A DNA stretch of 20,745 bases from Girardia tigrina (GCA_001938485.1 MQRK01222493.1:4903-25647); one strand, 5' to 3'; positions 8,295 to 18,562 are shown, counted from the stretch's first letter. Program-made: numbers and translations. The notes: generated by a model from the letters alone, not told the origin.

Positions 8295-8298
8295 TTAA

Positions 8299-8573
8299 TG
8301 GAAACAGAGGATTTGCCAAAAAAAGCAAATATAAAATATTATCAAAAAATTAAGACTTTCACTTGGGTTAGATTAATCAAATGAAAATAAATAATCTCCT
8401 ACTAATCCATTGGGACCCCGAGTAAAAGTAATTTTTTGTTTAAATCTTTCCATTCAACGATAATTTCACACACAATAATTGGAAAAAAAATGTTTAAATA
8501 AATGAAAAAATAAAATAAAAATAATATATATTTAATTCGTTTCATGAAAAAAAATTGGATTTTTTTATAACAT
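8299..8573. other. AT-rich 3' flank of the bHLH gene
   Basis: No gene is seen. Several A/T homopolymer runs. Confidence 0.35.
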
Positions 8574-8579
8574 TTTATT
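8574..8579 (-). terminator. Candidate polyadenylation signal of the bHLH gene
   Basis: AATAAA on the minus strand, about 63 nt past the stop of the bHLH ORF. In such AT-rich DNA the hexamer is common by chance, so distance and orientation are the only support. Confidence 0.45.
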
Positions 8580-8641
8580 TAAAATAATATTTTTAAAATA
8601 ACAAACGTTAATTGTTTATACAAAGTTAATAAAAATCGATA

Positions 8642-9091
8642 TTAAAGATGCTTCGGAATGGGGATATTGTCAGCATGTAACTCTTTGTTTGAGACCTTCT
8701 GAGATGAATGCTCATATTTTAGACTATTTAAATATCGACTGTTCATCATCATTATTGTTTTTCTAAGTTCTTCTAAAGCGCTGGCTTGCATCAATATATA
8801 ATTTTTCGCCAGAAGTAACGTTGCAATCTTCGACAGTTTTCTTACTGAAGGACTGTGAGCATATGGGATCACACTTCTCAACTCGTCTAACGCATCATTC
8901 AAGTCGTGCATTCGACGTCTTTCTCTTGCATTTATACTTAATCGCAATGGTTTAAAAATACTGTCAGCATATCGTCTATCGGTGGAGTATTTTTGCCCAT
9001 TAACTTTGCTTAGTAACATGGAATTTTGATTCGAATCGGATTCTGACTGGCTCACGGCAGTCGAACCGCAACAATCTTCAATTTCGTTCAT
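8642..9091 (-). CDS. bHLH transcription factor of the Olig/Beta3 (bHLHe22/bHLHe23) group
   Basis: A 149-residue single-exon ORF from ATG at 9091. Residues about 50-107 are a basic helix-loop-helix domain. The basic region [15 protein letters not shown] has the E-box-contacting Glu57 and Arg residues. Helix 1 is [16 protein letters not shown], the loop HSPSVRK, and helix 2 [20 protein letters not shown] followed by LEELRK. The string [20 protein letters not shown] is characteristic of the Beta3/Oli (bHLHe22/e23) and Olig proteins, nuclear E-box regulators of neuronal differentiation. The N-terminus (1-45) is polar and Ser-rich, and the C-terminal tail is short. The protein is much shorter than vertebrate Beta3, which carries long Ala/Gly/Ser-rich flanks. 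bHLHe22 and bHLHe23 cannot be told apart here. The frame is intact and the surroundings are non-coding, so it looks functional. Confidence 0.93.
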   Translation of the reverse strand: MNEIEDCCGSTAVSQSESDSNQNSMLLSKVNGQKYSTDRRYADSIFKPLRLSINARERRRMHDLNDALDELRSVIPYAHSPSVRKLSKIATLLLAKNYILMQASALEELRKTIMMMNSRYLNSLKYEHSSQKVSNKELHADNIPIPKHL

Positions 9092-10883
9092 ATTTTAATA
9101 TCAAATCTGTTTTCAGTTTCTTTTAGCAGAGAATTAATATTATTTATCTTATTCAATATCGACCAATAGAAATCAACTAAATTAAATCGCTCTTAAACTT
9201 GATCAATGAGATTGTTACTAAATAAAATGACCGATTTTTATTAATTTTTATTTCAATTAAAAGACAATCATGATTTTGCGTATGATTAAAGTAATTGATT
9301 TACTAAAAGTAATTTAATTAAGTTCTAAAATTAATTATTTATTAAAGATAGTTATATAAAATTTTAGGATCTCTTTTAAACATGACAATCCCAAAAATCA
9401 GAACGTATTACGAACATCAGATCCAATAATTTTTAGTTTCTTAAGTACCCACCAAAAATGAAAAAAAAGATGAAAAGAATAACACCGACACGAAAACTTA
9501 GTACATCTAAAAAATCTGAAAAAAGAAAATGAAGCTAAAATAAAATAAAATCTGTAACAAAAGATGAATCATTATTTTCCCGGAGGGTGATTTAGTCTGA
9601 ATGACCGTTCAAATATACAAATAATTGAATGTTTTTTTTTGAAATTTTTTTGTTGAGCAAAAATTTTAGAGATCTTTTAATTTGAGAGTTAAAATTTGGA
9701 TAAAAAAAAGAAAAGAACACTTTAAACATTATTTGAAAAAAGTGTGTAAAAGTTTGTATCTTAATGTTTTTGTTACTAAAATTCATGCAAACTAACTATA
9801 ATCACAAAGAAGTAATATTTAGAAAAAGAAATCTTCTTGTTTGGAAAAATATCACTTTTCTATCAACATTTAAAAGTTATTGTTTTTAAAAAGTTTAAAG
9901 AATAAAAATTGGATGATATCTAGAATACATATGTATTCCAAAATAAAGGTTTTATATTATGCGCTATACTCTACTTCCTAAATTGTTTCATTTTTTCAAA
10001 TGTTCATACCAAGTGTATATTCCCAGTGCTTACAGTTACTGCGCTGAAACTTTAAACAATAAAATTTCAATGACAGACGCTAGTTACACAAAATTCAAAA
10101 CAATAGGAAAATCCTAAAAATTTTGTCCTTGTGTGATGAATTATATAAATAATTATATAAATAATTTAAATAGATTTTATATATTTTCAAATATATATTT
10201 TACTTATTTTAAAAAGGTAAAATTTAATCTATTATTAAGATATGGGATTTGTTATCTTTTCGAATTGTAAGTTGTAATAAACACTATTGTAAAACCAACA
10301 AAATTTGTTTGAAATGGCTAAAGTTTTTTTTTAATTATTACATTTACTGAAAATTTACGATAAAATTTATCTAACCAGTGTTATAAAAAACTTAAAAATT
10401 TATTATATAAAATATATTCAATTGTTGATACTTCTGACACCTATATAAAAATTTATCAAATAAGAATTTTTAATATTTAAATATTATTACAAAATATAAT
10501 AATTTTACATATTTCTAATGAACTATAAAATAATTAATATTCGAAAAAATATAAAATTTATTAATATACACATCAATTGAACAAATATAAATAGAATCTA
10601 AATATTTTTAATTTTTTTAATTTTTAAATAGAATGTAAAGGCGAATAGATACGATACCAAAACTAGATCGCAGAATTTTTAATTTTTTGAAGTCTATTAT
10701 TTTTATCAGTTTAATTCAAATTCGATAAAATTAATTAAATTAATTACATATTTAATTAGTTCCTTGACATATAGTACAATTTAAAAAGTATTTAACAAAA
10801 TTAACTTTATCATTAACTTAAGAGAAACAAATTAACATAATTCTCTTAATCTTTTCGAACATGATTATAAAAAGATATTACCA
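9092..10883. other. Long AT-rich intergenic stretch upstream of the bHLH gene
   Basis: No coding region is supported; the ORF at 9592-9786 (minus) is Phe/Lys/Asn-rich AT noise. It holds a perfect 16-bp palindrome GAATACATATGTATTC (9923-9938) and a short tandem ATTATATAAATA-type repeat around 10140-10170. The interval 9092-9300 would hold the bHLH promoter, but no clear element was found. Confidence 0.4.
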
Positions 10884-11057
10884 TAATTTACGGCGGATAA
10901 CCCGCACCCGTGTATAAACTGCATCTCAATTTTTAATGATTAAGTTCCTTTTGAAAATAATAATGTAAATAATACATAATGTATAATCCGCACCCATATT
11001 TTTTTCGAAAAATCGTCTTTTTCCACCGTGCTACCTGTGGGTTATCCACAGTAAATT
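10884..11057. mobile_element. MITE-like inverted-repeat element, about 170 bp
   Basis: The left end TAATTTACGGCGGATAACCC (from 10884) and the reverse complement of the right end, TAATTTACTGTGGATAACCC (from 11057), agree at 18 of 20 bases, and the similarity continues for three more. Both ends start with TA, compatible with a TA target duplication. An internal copy of the motif (ATAATCCGCACCC at 10983-10995, compared with ATAACCCGCACCC at 10897-10909) is a subterminal repeat. It is visibly more GC-rich than its surroundings. Non-coding. A Tc1/mariner/pogo-type MITE is the likely class. Confidence 0.65.
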
Positions 11058-12379
11058 AGGGTAGTATTCTTTTTCAATGGTTTTTGAGGAAAATACTTAT
11101 TTGTTGATAATAAAACATTATTTATTGTTTTTAATAAATAAAGAAAACAATCGATAGAATTGTTCGTTAAGGTGGTTTTTGAAAGGTAAAAACTTTATAA
11201 TTCATATTTGTTCAATCTTGTTCCAAAATTTACAAAAATATGCACCTTAACATTGAGTGATTATTTTAATTCATCAAATTTTAAAAATAAATGCACCTAA
11301 AATAAATATATAATAAATTAACGTATATAACATGCACAATACATTGTGACATTAACTAATGTAGTTTACTTACCAGAAAACATAAGAAAGAAAAATAATT
11401 TAGAAATACAATTCATATGTAAAAAGCTGATGTATTTTAAGAGAATTACGCTTTACAACACTACATATGCATCTTACACAGAAGAAGCAATGTTTATAAA
11501 ATGGCAGTAAATAAATTCATGTTTAATTGTCGCCATTAATTAGTTCGGCAACTTGTGATTTAATAAACATTTGGCGACTACCAAATTTTTAAAAAGAAGC
11601 TTGAAGAGATTAAAGATATTGTTATCTATAATATATATATGTACATTTACAAAAATTTTTGAAATAATTTCGAATTTATAGATTTAGAAATCGATAATGC
11701 CGAGTGTTCTTAAATTATTAAATCTCACAGTTAAACTTACAGTCCTTTTATATAAGTAATGAAATTAATGAACTTCAGAATGGGCTTATCGCAAAAGTAG
11801 ATAGGTTACGTTTCATAAATTTTCAATACATCGCAATGTCATTGGCATAGATTATACGTTTTGATAATTGATGTTTAACCTCTGCATCAAAACATGGAAT
11901 TTAAAACCAATTTAATGCGTGGGATACGAATGCGGTAAATTTACAGAAAATTAATGTTTTGGTATTTTAATGATTAAACAACTTAAAAATCAAGACACAT
12001 TTTAGTATTTGTCTTCTGCAAAAATCCGTATAGATAAAATTTAATAAAAAAAGTGACACCACCCTTAACCTAGATTAAAAATTGAGTCTAAACATTTGAC
12101 ATTAAAAAACCTAAGTTTGGTTAAATTAAATTCAAACATTCAAGATTATTATTAATTTTTCCATGAACATTCCAATTTTAAAATATATTTTCCAATAATA
12201 ATATCCATTTTCAATTTCTGTTCAAAATAATTTCTAGTTAAATTACCATCACGATAATAACGAAAATAATAATTTCCATCCGTTTTAATGCATCAAATAA
12301 ATTATTTCTAAACAGTTTATCTTTTAAAAACTGCAATAACTCATTCTTTTCAACGATTAAATTTACAAAACGAAAACCA
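11058..12379. other. AT-rich upstream region of the zinc-finger gene
   Basis: No coding region is supported. A weak inverted repeat GTTAAGGTG / CACCTTAAC lies at about 11166-11250. The last 100 bp before the zinc-finger ATG would be its 5' leader; no TATA or initiator can be separated from AT background. Confidence 0.35.
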
Positions 12380-13792
12380 ATGGATGATTGCAAAGACTTC
12401 ATTGATGGCGATGATTATGGGAAAATTCTCGAATCGAATTTGGGAATTCATTTGACAAATTTCTTGAGAACTTTTTTCATCCATCACGAAACGGCAAGTG
12501 TGACCGGTTTGATTTCGTTCAAGTTGAATGAACAATCAAAAGATTATTTTGTCAAAATCAATTTATCATCATTGAGAAATAAAGTTTCTAAACAGGAAAA
12601 TCAAAATGCATTACGAATCCTAACGGCAAACAATTCCTATCAATCAGAAATTATCAGCGAATCCTCAATCAAAGAAAACTCGAAACCGTTATCGGATTCA
12701 AAATCGGCAATTTGCGAATTCGACAACAAAGAAACGGACTTGATGGAAAACAATATCATTAATAATAAACTTACAAATCCGAAAGGAAATTTCGAGAATG
12801 AATTTAAAAATATCTTTTTATCGAATAATAACAACAATAGCAATAACAACATTAATAACTGTGATTTGAAAATTATACCAAAAAGCGATCGAAGAAAATC
12901 GAAGCGACCTCAACGAAAAATCATTGAAAATTCCAATGATTCTTCAGATTTTACAACGAAATCGAAAATGCAAAAGTTGAGTTTCACGAATATTAGTGGT
13001 GGGAAATCGGTGATCAAAAATGAGGAATTGGAAAATCACGAAATAATTAACGATGATAGTAAAGACAAACCGGACAAAGAGACATCGAATTCGATTATTA
13101 TAAGCAATGATCATAAGATTTTACCGAGTATTTTGGCATTGAACGGGATTTCTGGTGATAATAGTATTTTAACATCGGCATTAATGTCACCATCGAATGG
13201 CTTGACGATTTTGAGTCAAAATGCTTATAATATATTACGGTCAGTTGGATCTCTAACGGTAGCGGCGCAATCGAATTCGATTCCGTTTTTAAACACTTGT
13301 GTCAGTTTATCGAATAATACAACCCAATCGAATGTGATTACGAAAAACAAAGGCCTCGTTATTTCGTCCTCAAATATTGCAGCGATTTCCATTAATCAAC
13401 CCATATCTCAAACACCAAACATATCCGTGATTTCAACAGATTCCAATGTTTCAACGTCGACCCAAAATGCACTGAGAGCTATATCTACCATAACAACTTC
13501 AAGACAATCAGTTCCTTCTCAAGTCGTTCAGGCCCATAGTTCAAAATTATATAAATGCCGATACTGTTGCAAAACGTTCAATAGAAAGTTTTGTAGAGAA
13601 AGACACGAAAGACTGCACACCGGGATCAAACCGTACACTTGCGAAATTTGCAATGACAAATTTATAAGACTGGAAGACAAAAAGCGTCATGTAAGATCTA
13701 CTCACAGCGGAAGAGACTCATCTACAGAACTAAACAACGGCGGCTATTTGTCGAGAAGTAATTCACCCGAAATTCCTTCAACGAAAATTTAA
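12380..13792 (+). CDS. C2H2 zinc-finger protein, Asn/Ser-rich, 470 residues
   Basis: An intact single-exon ORF from an ATG in the context AAACCAATGG. At the C-terminus are two adjacent C2H2 fingers. Finger 1 has Cys393, Cys396, His409 and His413 (YKCRYCCKTFNRKF). A TGIKPY linker follows, then finger 2 with Cys421, Cys424, His437 and His442 (YTCEICNDKFIRLE). The linker type and finger order are those of DNA-binding KPY-linked fingers. Residues 146-160 are an Asn run, 171-180 (RRKSKRPQRK) a likely nuclear localisation signal, and 240-385 are Ser/Thr/Ile/Asn-rich and probably disordered. The N-terminal 65 residues (ILESNLGIHLTNFLRTFFIH, SKDYFVKINL) look folded, but I do not recognise the domain and it does not match BTB. 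The likely role is a nuclear DNA-binding regulator; target unknown. With only two fingers, specificity is probably short. The orthologue is unresolved. Confidence 0.85.
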   Translation: MDDCKDFIDGDDYGKILESNLGIHLTNFLRTFFIHHETASVTGLISFKLNEQSKDYFVKINLSSLRNKVSKQENQNALRILTANNSYQSEIISESSIKENSKPLSDSKSAICEFDNKETDLMENNIINNKLTNPKGNFENEFKNIFLSNNNNNSNNNINNCDLKIIPKSDRRKSKRPQRKIIENSNDSSDFTTKSKMQKLSFTNISGGKSVIKNEELENHEIINDDSKDKPDKETSNSIIISNDHKILPSILALNGISGDNSILTSALMSPSNGLTILSQNAYNILRSVGSLTVAAQSNSIPFLNTCVSLSNNTTQSNVITKNKGLVISSSNIAAISINQPISQTPNISVISTDSNVSTSTQNALRAISTITTSRQSVPSQVVQAHSSKLYKCRYCCKTFNRKFCRERHERLHTGIKPYTCEICNDKFIRLEDKKRHVRSTHSGRDSSTELNNGGYLSRSNSPEIPSTKI

Positions 13793-13945
13793 TTTACTTT
13801 TTTTACATGAAAAAAAAAACAATTCAAATCTTTTTATTTATTTTAATTTCCTTTATGAATTTGTGTATAAACAAAAACAGAAATAATATATTATATTGTT
13901 ATTGTCCGTGTATTTTATTGATGTACAATTTAATTGATTTTGTTT

Positions 13946-13951
13946 AATAAA
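13946..13951 (+). terminator. Candidate polyadenylation signal of the zinc-finger gene
   Basis: AATAAA about 155 nt past the TAA, in the right orientation. Other A/T-rich candidates exist, so support is only positional. Confidence 0.4.
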
Positions 13952-15674
13952 CAATTACTTATTTGAAAAGATAATTATATTATAAAATTTCCAGATTGAT
14001 AATTTTATATTCTACACAAAAACAATTTTTACTCTCCCATTGTCGCTAAGCAACAGTGAATTTATGTTATAAAATTATCTTCGTAGGAGAATGTCGTTCT
14101 GTGCTCGCACACAACCAAAATCTTTATTCTCATGAAAGGGGATGTTCAAACAGTGCAAAATCATTTAACCTGTTTTGTTACAAATGAGAAGTGAGCATTG
14201 TTCATCATACACACAATTTTTTTGAGATGATGCTAGTTGGTGTGAGCCTACGAAAAACAAGCAACAAAAAAGATAGGAGAATAAAGAGAAAGCAACTATA
14301 GCTTAATACACACTTAGAAGATTGAATCACCATTGAGTCTACACAAAACATATAAAACCGTTTTAGCACATCTATGTATGCATATTTAGTAGGAAATTAA
14401 CTATAAGTCATGCAGAGCACTATGCAGATGCCTAGGAAAATTTCATTTTCACTACACGAAGCACAGCATTATTGTCGATGAGATGGGTTGATTTTGTTGC
14501 AGCCTACTTTCAACTGAACACAATTCATTCTCTTAGGTAATAATGATAATAGAACAGAAAATATACCCACTGAAAAATAACCTCTCACCTAGACTTCGAT
14601 GTAAAAATCAATCGAAGATATTACACGCCTACATTTCTGCTTATTTGTGATTATTTGAGTGCTGTTTATTAATAGTTTATTTTCCTTTTTTTCCGTATTA
14701 TAATATTTTATTTATTTAAAATAAATAAATTTCCCCCAAAAAAATAAAAACCGTGTAAATTTTTTTATCACAAAATTATGAAATAATTTTCCAGATACTG
14801 AAATGAAAAACAAAACATTTGTTATAAAAATCGGGAAATAATATTTTTTTCTTCAATAATTGAAAGTCGCTGTTATTGATTTATCCGTGCAAATTTTTCG
14901 ATCAATAAAGACTTAAAATATATACATAAAATAATAAAACTGATGAAAGAAAACAAACAATAATTTATCAATTTACATGTTCGGTAATACTTGATAATAT
15001 TTTACAAATAAAAGAAATTAAATGCCAAAAATGAATTTGATATGTTTTATTTTTAATAAAAGAAAAAAAATATTTATTCATAAAAGATAATCTTATCTAC
15101 TAAAATACCACAAAAGTATATTAAATTTGCTATAAAATTTTAGGTAAAATATTTTCGTTTCGATAATGTGAATCATTAATATATTTCTAGAATATGCTTA
15201 ATTTGGGAAATGTAACACACAAGTCAAAATCATTGCTAAGCAACGAAAGCACAACTAGCAGCGAGATAAAATACTGACGCATTTGAGTATCAGATACTTA
15301 GTTGTAATCTTCTGTGCTTGCCCAAAAGAAAAATAATTTATTTCTGAATTTGTATGAGAAGTGCAAGCACTCGCTCACTTTTTTCCTTCTCCACGATGTA
15401 AACGGAATTCTGCTGTGGCACACGTTTTTCTTTCGCTCAGAATTACTCATATTCTGCATCCAATAAAATTTATTTGAGGTACTCACACGGTGTCGGTAGA
15501 ATCACAAATGATGAATTCAATTATAGTTGAACACAATGTTAATTTAGACAGCTTAAATTTATCCATATTTATTTTATATCAGTTATTATATGTTTTCATC
15601 TTTCTCGTAAAAGAAAAAAAATACATAATTCGAAAATCAAAAATACACAAACGAACAATTTTTTTAGTAATTTA
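13952..15674. other. Gene-free stretch with a less AT-rich block at about 14030-14640
   Basis: No coding frame is supported on either strand. The block 14030-14640 is clearly less AT-rich than its flanks. It lacks long ORFs and shows no transposon ends that I can find, so it may be regulatory, a non-coding transcript, or an old unrecognised repeat. A similar smaller block lies at 15230-15480. Both carry GCTAAGCAAC (14045-14054 and 15235-15244); the second sits in the palindrome TTGCTAAGCAA, which resembles an RFX X-box core. 14650-15220 is plain AT-rich DNA. Confidence 0.35.
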
Positions 15675-15889
15675 TTACCAAACACAATTATAAGGACCAA
15701 ATTCATTATTGTAGAATGAAGGATTCGTCAAAGGGTACATCAAGATTATCCAAGATATTAGTCCAAAAACATAAAAAAAAATAAAAAGACATCTTATTCG
15801 GAATTTTTTATACGTAAATGCTTCAACAAAATTCGGGAATCCCATTTCGTTACAGAATGCATGTACAACAATAGCAGACAAAATGTTTC
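15675..15889 (-). CDS. RCE1: RCE1-type CAAX protease, last exon (catalytic motif 3 and C-terminus), displaced
   Basis: A minus-strand acceptor (AATTTCAG, AG at 15891-15890) is followed by GA AAC ATT TTG, read NILSAIVVHAFCNEMGFPNF. The frame continues through a hydrophobic helix (IFFYVFGLISWIILMYPLTN) to a TAA at 15677-15675. VHAFCNEMGFP is the third conserved RCE1 motif (HxxxN), and PLTNPSFY matches the conserved PLTDPKLY near the C-terminus. The exon starts with two bases, which exactly complete the single G left by the plus-strand exon ending at 3724. The join gives ILRTG-NILSAIVVHAFCN, continuous with known RCE1. No other RCE1 exon is found next to it on this strand, so both parts look like halves of one gene separated by about 12 kb and inverted. 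AATAAA overlaps the stop (TGGTAATAAA). Confidence 0.88.
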
Positions 15890-15988
15890 CTGAAATTATT
15901 TATCAACTGTTTATAACTATCAATAGCTAATAATTAACAAAATTTATTTTCTTTTATATCAAAGTTATATCAAAGAAAATAACATGCA

Positions 15989-16306
15989 ATGTTTTTTTTC
16001 AGAAATAATATTTTTATAAAAAAATATTTTATTTGTTTCTTAAAAATCAATAAAAAAATGAAATATAAAGATTTTTTCCATCAACATTTGATAAAAATTG
16101 AATGCTTAAAGCACCCTCAAGCTTGCATATTGTGGAATGAAATAATAAAACAGGACTTCAATCTTATTTTGTTGGTTTTCGAAACTGAAGTAATGATTAA
16201 AAGAGTCTGCCGGGGCATATATATGCTGGTGCTAGAGGGGAAATTCTTAGCTCAGAAGGCAAACAACTGCGAAAGCATTTACCAAGAATTTTTTATTAAT
16301 CAATGA
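15989..16306 (+). CDS. ORF of 105 codons, unidentified, possibly a gene or retroposed fragment
   Basis: The first 25 residues are AT-driven Phe/Ile/Lys sequence, so any real coding part probably starts at the internal Met at 16058 (MKYKDFFHQHLIKIECLKHP). The rest, including QACILWNEIIKQDFNLILLV, ETEVMIKRVCRGIYMLVLEG and NNCESIYQEFFINQ, has balanced composition and looks like a real alpha-helical protein. The helix pattern faintly recalls the C-terminal part of dynein heavy chains, but I cannot support that identification. It stops 25 bp before the truncated end of the Tigger-like relic, so it may be broken by that insertion. It lies, antisense, in what would be the large RCE1 intron before inversion. 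Confidence 0.35.
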   Translation: MFFFRNNIFIKKYFICFLKINKKMKYKDFFHQHLIKIECLKHPQACILWNEIIKQDFNLILLVFETEVMIKRVCRGIYMLVLEGKFLAQKANNCESIYQEFFINQ

Positions 16307-16330
16307 CACCACCTTAGTTCAATCCATAAA

Positions 16331-17683
16331 TTATACCAGTATTTTTGCCAGGCTCACAGCTTTATCAATTGCAGATTGTTGAATTTCATCAGGAGATAAT
16401 CCTTTATAATCGTGAACCACTTCTGGCCACAATTTTTTCCAGCATGCATTCAAAGTCTCGGTTTTCAAATCATTTTTGGCATTCTGAATATTTTTCAGAC
16501 ATAATGCCATGGTGTAGTCACTCCAGTACACTTCATGCATGTCCATTTCTTCGATAAGGCTTTGCAAATAATATCTCGTATAAAGCGCCTTAAAAACACG
16601 AATAACACCTTGATCCATCGGTTGATTCAATGAAGTGGTTTTTGGCGGCAAGAATTCTACCCGGACCCATCATACGTTATGTTGGCAGCATGAGCTCCAG
16701 CATTGTCCACCAACAGAAGCAATTTAAAATCGAAACCTTTCTCTGCCAGATAAACTCTAACTTCTGGAATAAAGCACTGATGAAACCAGTCCTTCGTGTG
16801 AGTTTTTATGATCCACGCCTTAGGATTATGCATCTTATGCACAGGCAACACATTCTTATTTTTGTTCTTTAAGGCTCTAGGATTTTGAGACTTATAAATA
16901 AGCCCTGATTTTATCGTAAATCCAGCATGCATTTCCGCACATGATCAAAGTTACTCGATCTTTTTGAGCCTTATGACCACGAACTCCAGCTTCGTCCTTC
17001 ATTAAAAAAGTGCGAGATGGCATTCTCTTCCAAAACAAGCCTGTTTCATCCATATTAAAAACTTGTTCTGAAAGATAGTTTCCTTCTTTTATGATCTTCT
17101 TGAACGTGTTATTCACGTAATCCTCGGCTTCTGCATTATCCACAGAACCAGCCTCTCCACGTAGACAAATGCTTTTAAGTCCATAGCGATTCCGAAATTT
17201 ATCGAACCAGCCCTTGCTGGTAGTGAACTTATCTGATTTGGTGGGAGAACCAGTCGATGTCGATGTTTACGTTTCATCGTCACTTTGGTCCTTCATTTTT
17301 TCTGCTAAGCGATCGTAAAGTTGTTTAGCCTTAGTCCTTATGGTGTTCGTATCCAAGGGCATATTTTTCGTACGACAATCCTGAATCCACAAGGCTAATA
17401 CAGCTTCCATTTTAACGATCAACTTATTACGAGGAATAATCACCCTTTTCGCTGTTGTATCGAAAGTAATTGTTGCTGTAGATCTGATATTAATCTCTTT
17501 CTACTTAATATAACAAAACGTTGATTCGTAAATCCCGTAACCGCGACCAACTTCAGCATACGATTTCCCTTCCTTCAGTAAATCGAGAAGTTCGATTTTC
17601 TCTTTTATCGTAAGCATTCTTCGCTTACGCTTAGGCTCGCTGCCAGAAATCATAGAAGTTGCGACACGTTTGGGTGGCTTCAT
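16331..17683 (-). pseudogene. Tigger/pogo-type (TIGD1-like) transposase, broken by two stops and two frameshifts
   Basis: The minus strand reads, in order: an N-terminal helix-turn-helix (PKRKRRMLTIKEKIELLDLL, then KEGKSYAEVGRGYGI; 17683-17501); a CENP-B-like second DNA-binding part (WFDKFRNRYGLKS); and a DDE core with Asp in NMDETGLFWKRMPSRTF (17050-17048), Asp in LLLLVDNAGAHAAN (16707-16705) and Asp in SLNQPMDQGVI (16615-16613). The C-terminal CWKKLWPEVVHDYKG also matches Tigger transposases. It is disabled by TAA 17503-17501, TAA 17269-17267, a frameshift at about 16892-16932 and another at about 16655. It is nearly full length, so it is a fairly recent loss. Confidence 0.92.
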
Positions 17684-17796
17684 GGAGGTTGAAGTAAATA
17701 TGCATATTAATTTTATTATTCGAATTATAAAATTTTAATCGATTAATTTTTTTATTATTTATTATACATTTATGAAAAAAGAAGTATTTATTGAAA

Positions 17797-17838
17797 ATCC
17801 GCGAAATAGCGAGGCCGCGAAGTAGCGAGGGATTACTG
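17797..17838. repeat. Terminal inverted repeat (5' end) of the Tigger-like element
   Basis: Read on the minus strand from 17838, the sequence is CAGTAATCCCTCGCTACTTC and then GCGGCCTCGCTATTTCGCGG. This is the CAGTnATCCCTCGC type end of Tigger/pogo elements, bounded by TA at 17839-17840. It lies about 115 bp upstream of the transposase start, as expected. No matching end is present below 16331, so the 3' end of this copy is lost. Confidence 0.75.
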
Positions 17839-17860
17839 TATATATAAATATGAAATCAAA

Positions 17861-18154
17861 GTGATAAGATCATTTTCAAGGTTATTTGGATATAAAGCAC
17901 TGACTTTATTGGGTAAGAGTGATTTGGCACTCTTTACGTTGCCTTATCCCGCTTACTTCGTAGTGACCGAATCAAAGTCAATGTTGCTGAAAGCAATCAA
18001 CAGGGACAGTTGCTCAAGAATGACATCCCATATTTCACGCGAAATGTTATCTTTCACATGTAAACAACTCAACAACAGGTATAAAATTCCTCAACGGACA
18101 GCAGTCATATTCCACCACGTGGTAGGTCTGGACAACTGCTTTAGAATGTCTTAA
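17861..18154 (+). other. Less AT-rich block with a 97-codon ORF, unidentified
   Basis: Composition is clearly different from the AT-rich flanks, and a plus-strand frame is open for 97 codons (with a non-ATG start), including KALTLLGKSDLALFTLPYPA and KQLNNRYKIPQRTAVIFHHV. The minus strand also gives long open pieces with few stops. I recognise no family on either strand. It starts just outside the Tigger inverted repeat, so it is most likely another transposon fragment. Confidence 0.3.
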
Positions 18155-18342
18155 ATATCTTTATAAACCTATTTTTGAAGGCCTTTTACTCAATCAATTT
18201 TCTTCAAACTTTGCACACTTACTCATTCTCGATGACAATAAATCATTATGTAAAAATTTGATAGTAAAAAACTTTTTAAGATCCCAAAATTGGATAAAAA
18301 TGGAAAATTCGGAGTTCCAGAACAATATTAATAGAAAAATAT

Positions 18343-18363
18343 CTACTTATAAATTATAAGTAG
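18343..18363. repeat. Perfect hairpin, 10-bp arms
   Basis: CTACTTATAA, one base, then TTATAAGTAG. It stands in AT-rich DNA with no gene next to it. Confidence 0.7.
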
Positions 18364-18562
18364 TTTATATTAATTTTTTATTGTGTTTTTTTAATTAAAA
18401 TTTTTGAAATTTTAAAAAACTTTGTCTGCAAAGTAGAGTTCTGTCTGCATAAAGAATGGATATAAAAAATAATTTTTTGATTTACTAGTTATGAAATGAT
18501 AACAGGTGATTGAAGTACAGGTACTTATTTATCATTTATATTATAATTCGAATCATAACTAA

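Noticed and set aside
9592-9786. Minus-strand ORF rich in Phe, Lys and Asn
   Set aside because: Composition is what AT-rich noise gives, with no ordered pattern or splice context.
12350-12852. Minus-strand ORFs at 12350-12535 and 12640-12852
   Set aside because: They are antisense to the intact zinc-finger ORF, and the second is Leu-rich only because it mirrors the Asn run.
15298-15693. ORFs at 15298-15486 (minus) and 15490-15693 (plus)
   Set aside because: No family, no domain and low-complexity composition in the second; it overlaps the RCE1 stop region only by its end.
16345-16872. Plus-strand ORFs at 16345-16557 and 16630-16872
   Set aside because: Antisense to the Tigger transposase core, with no motifs of their own.
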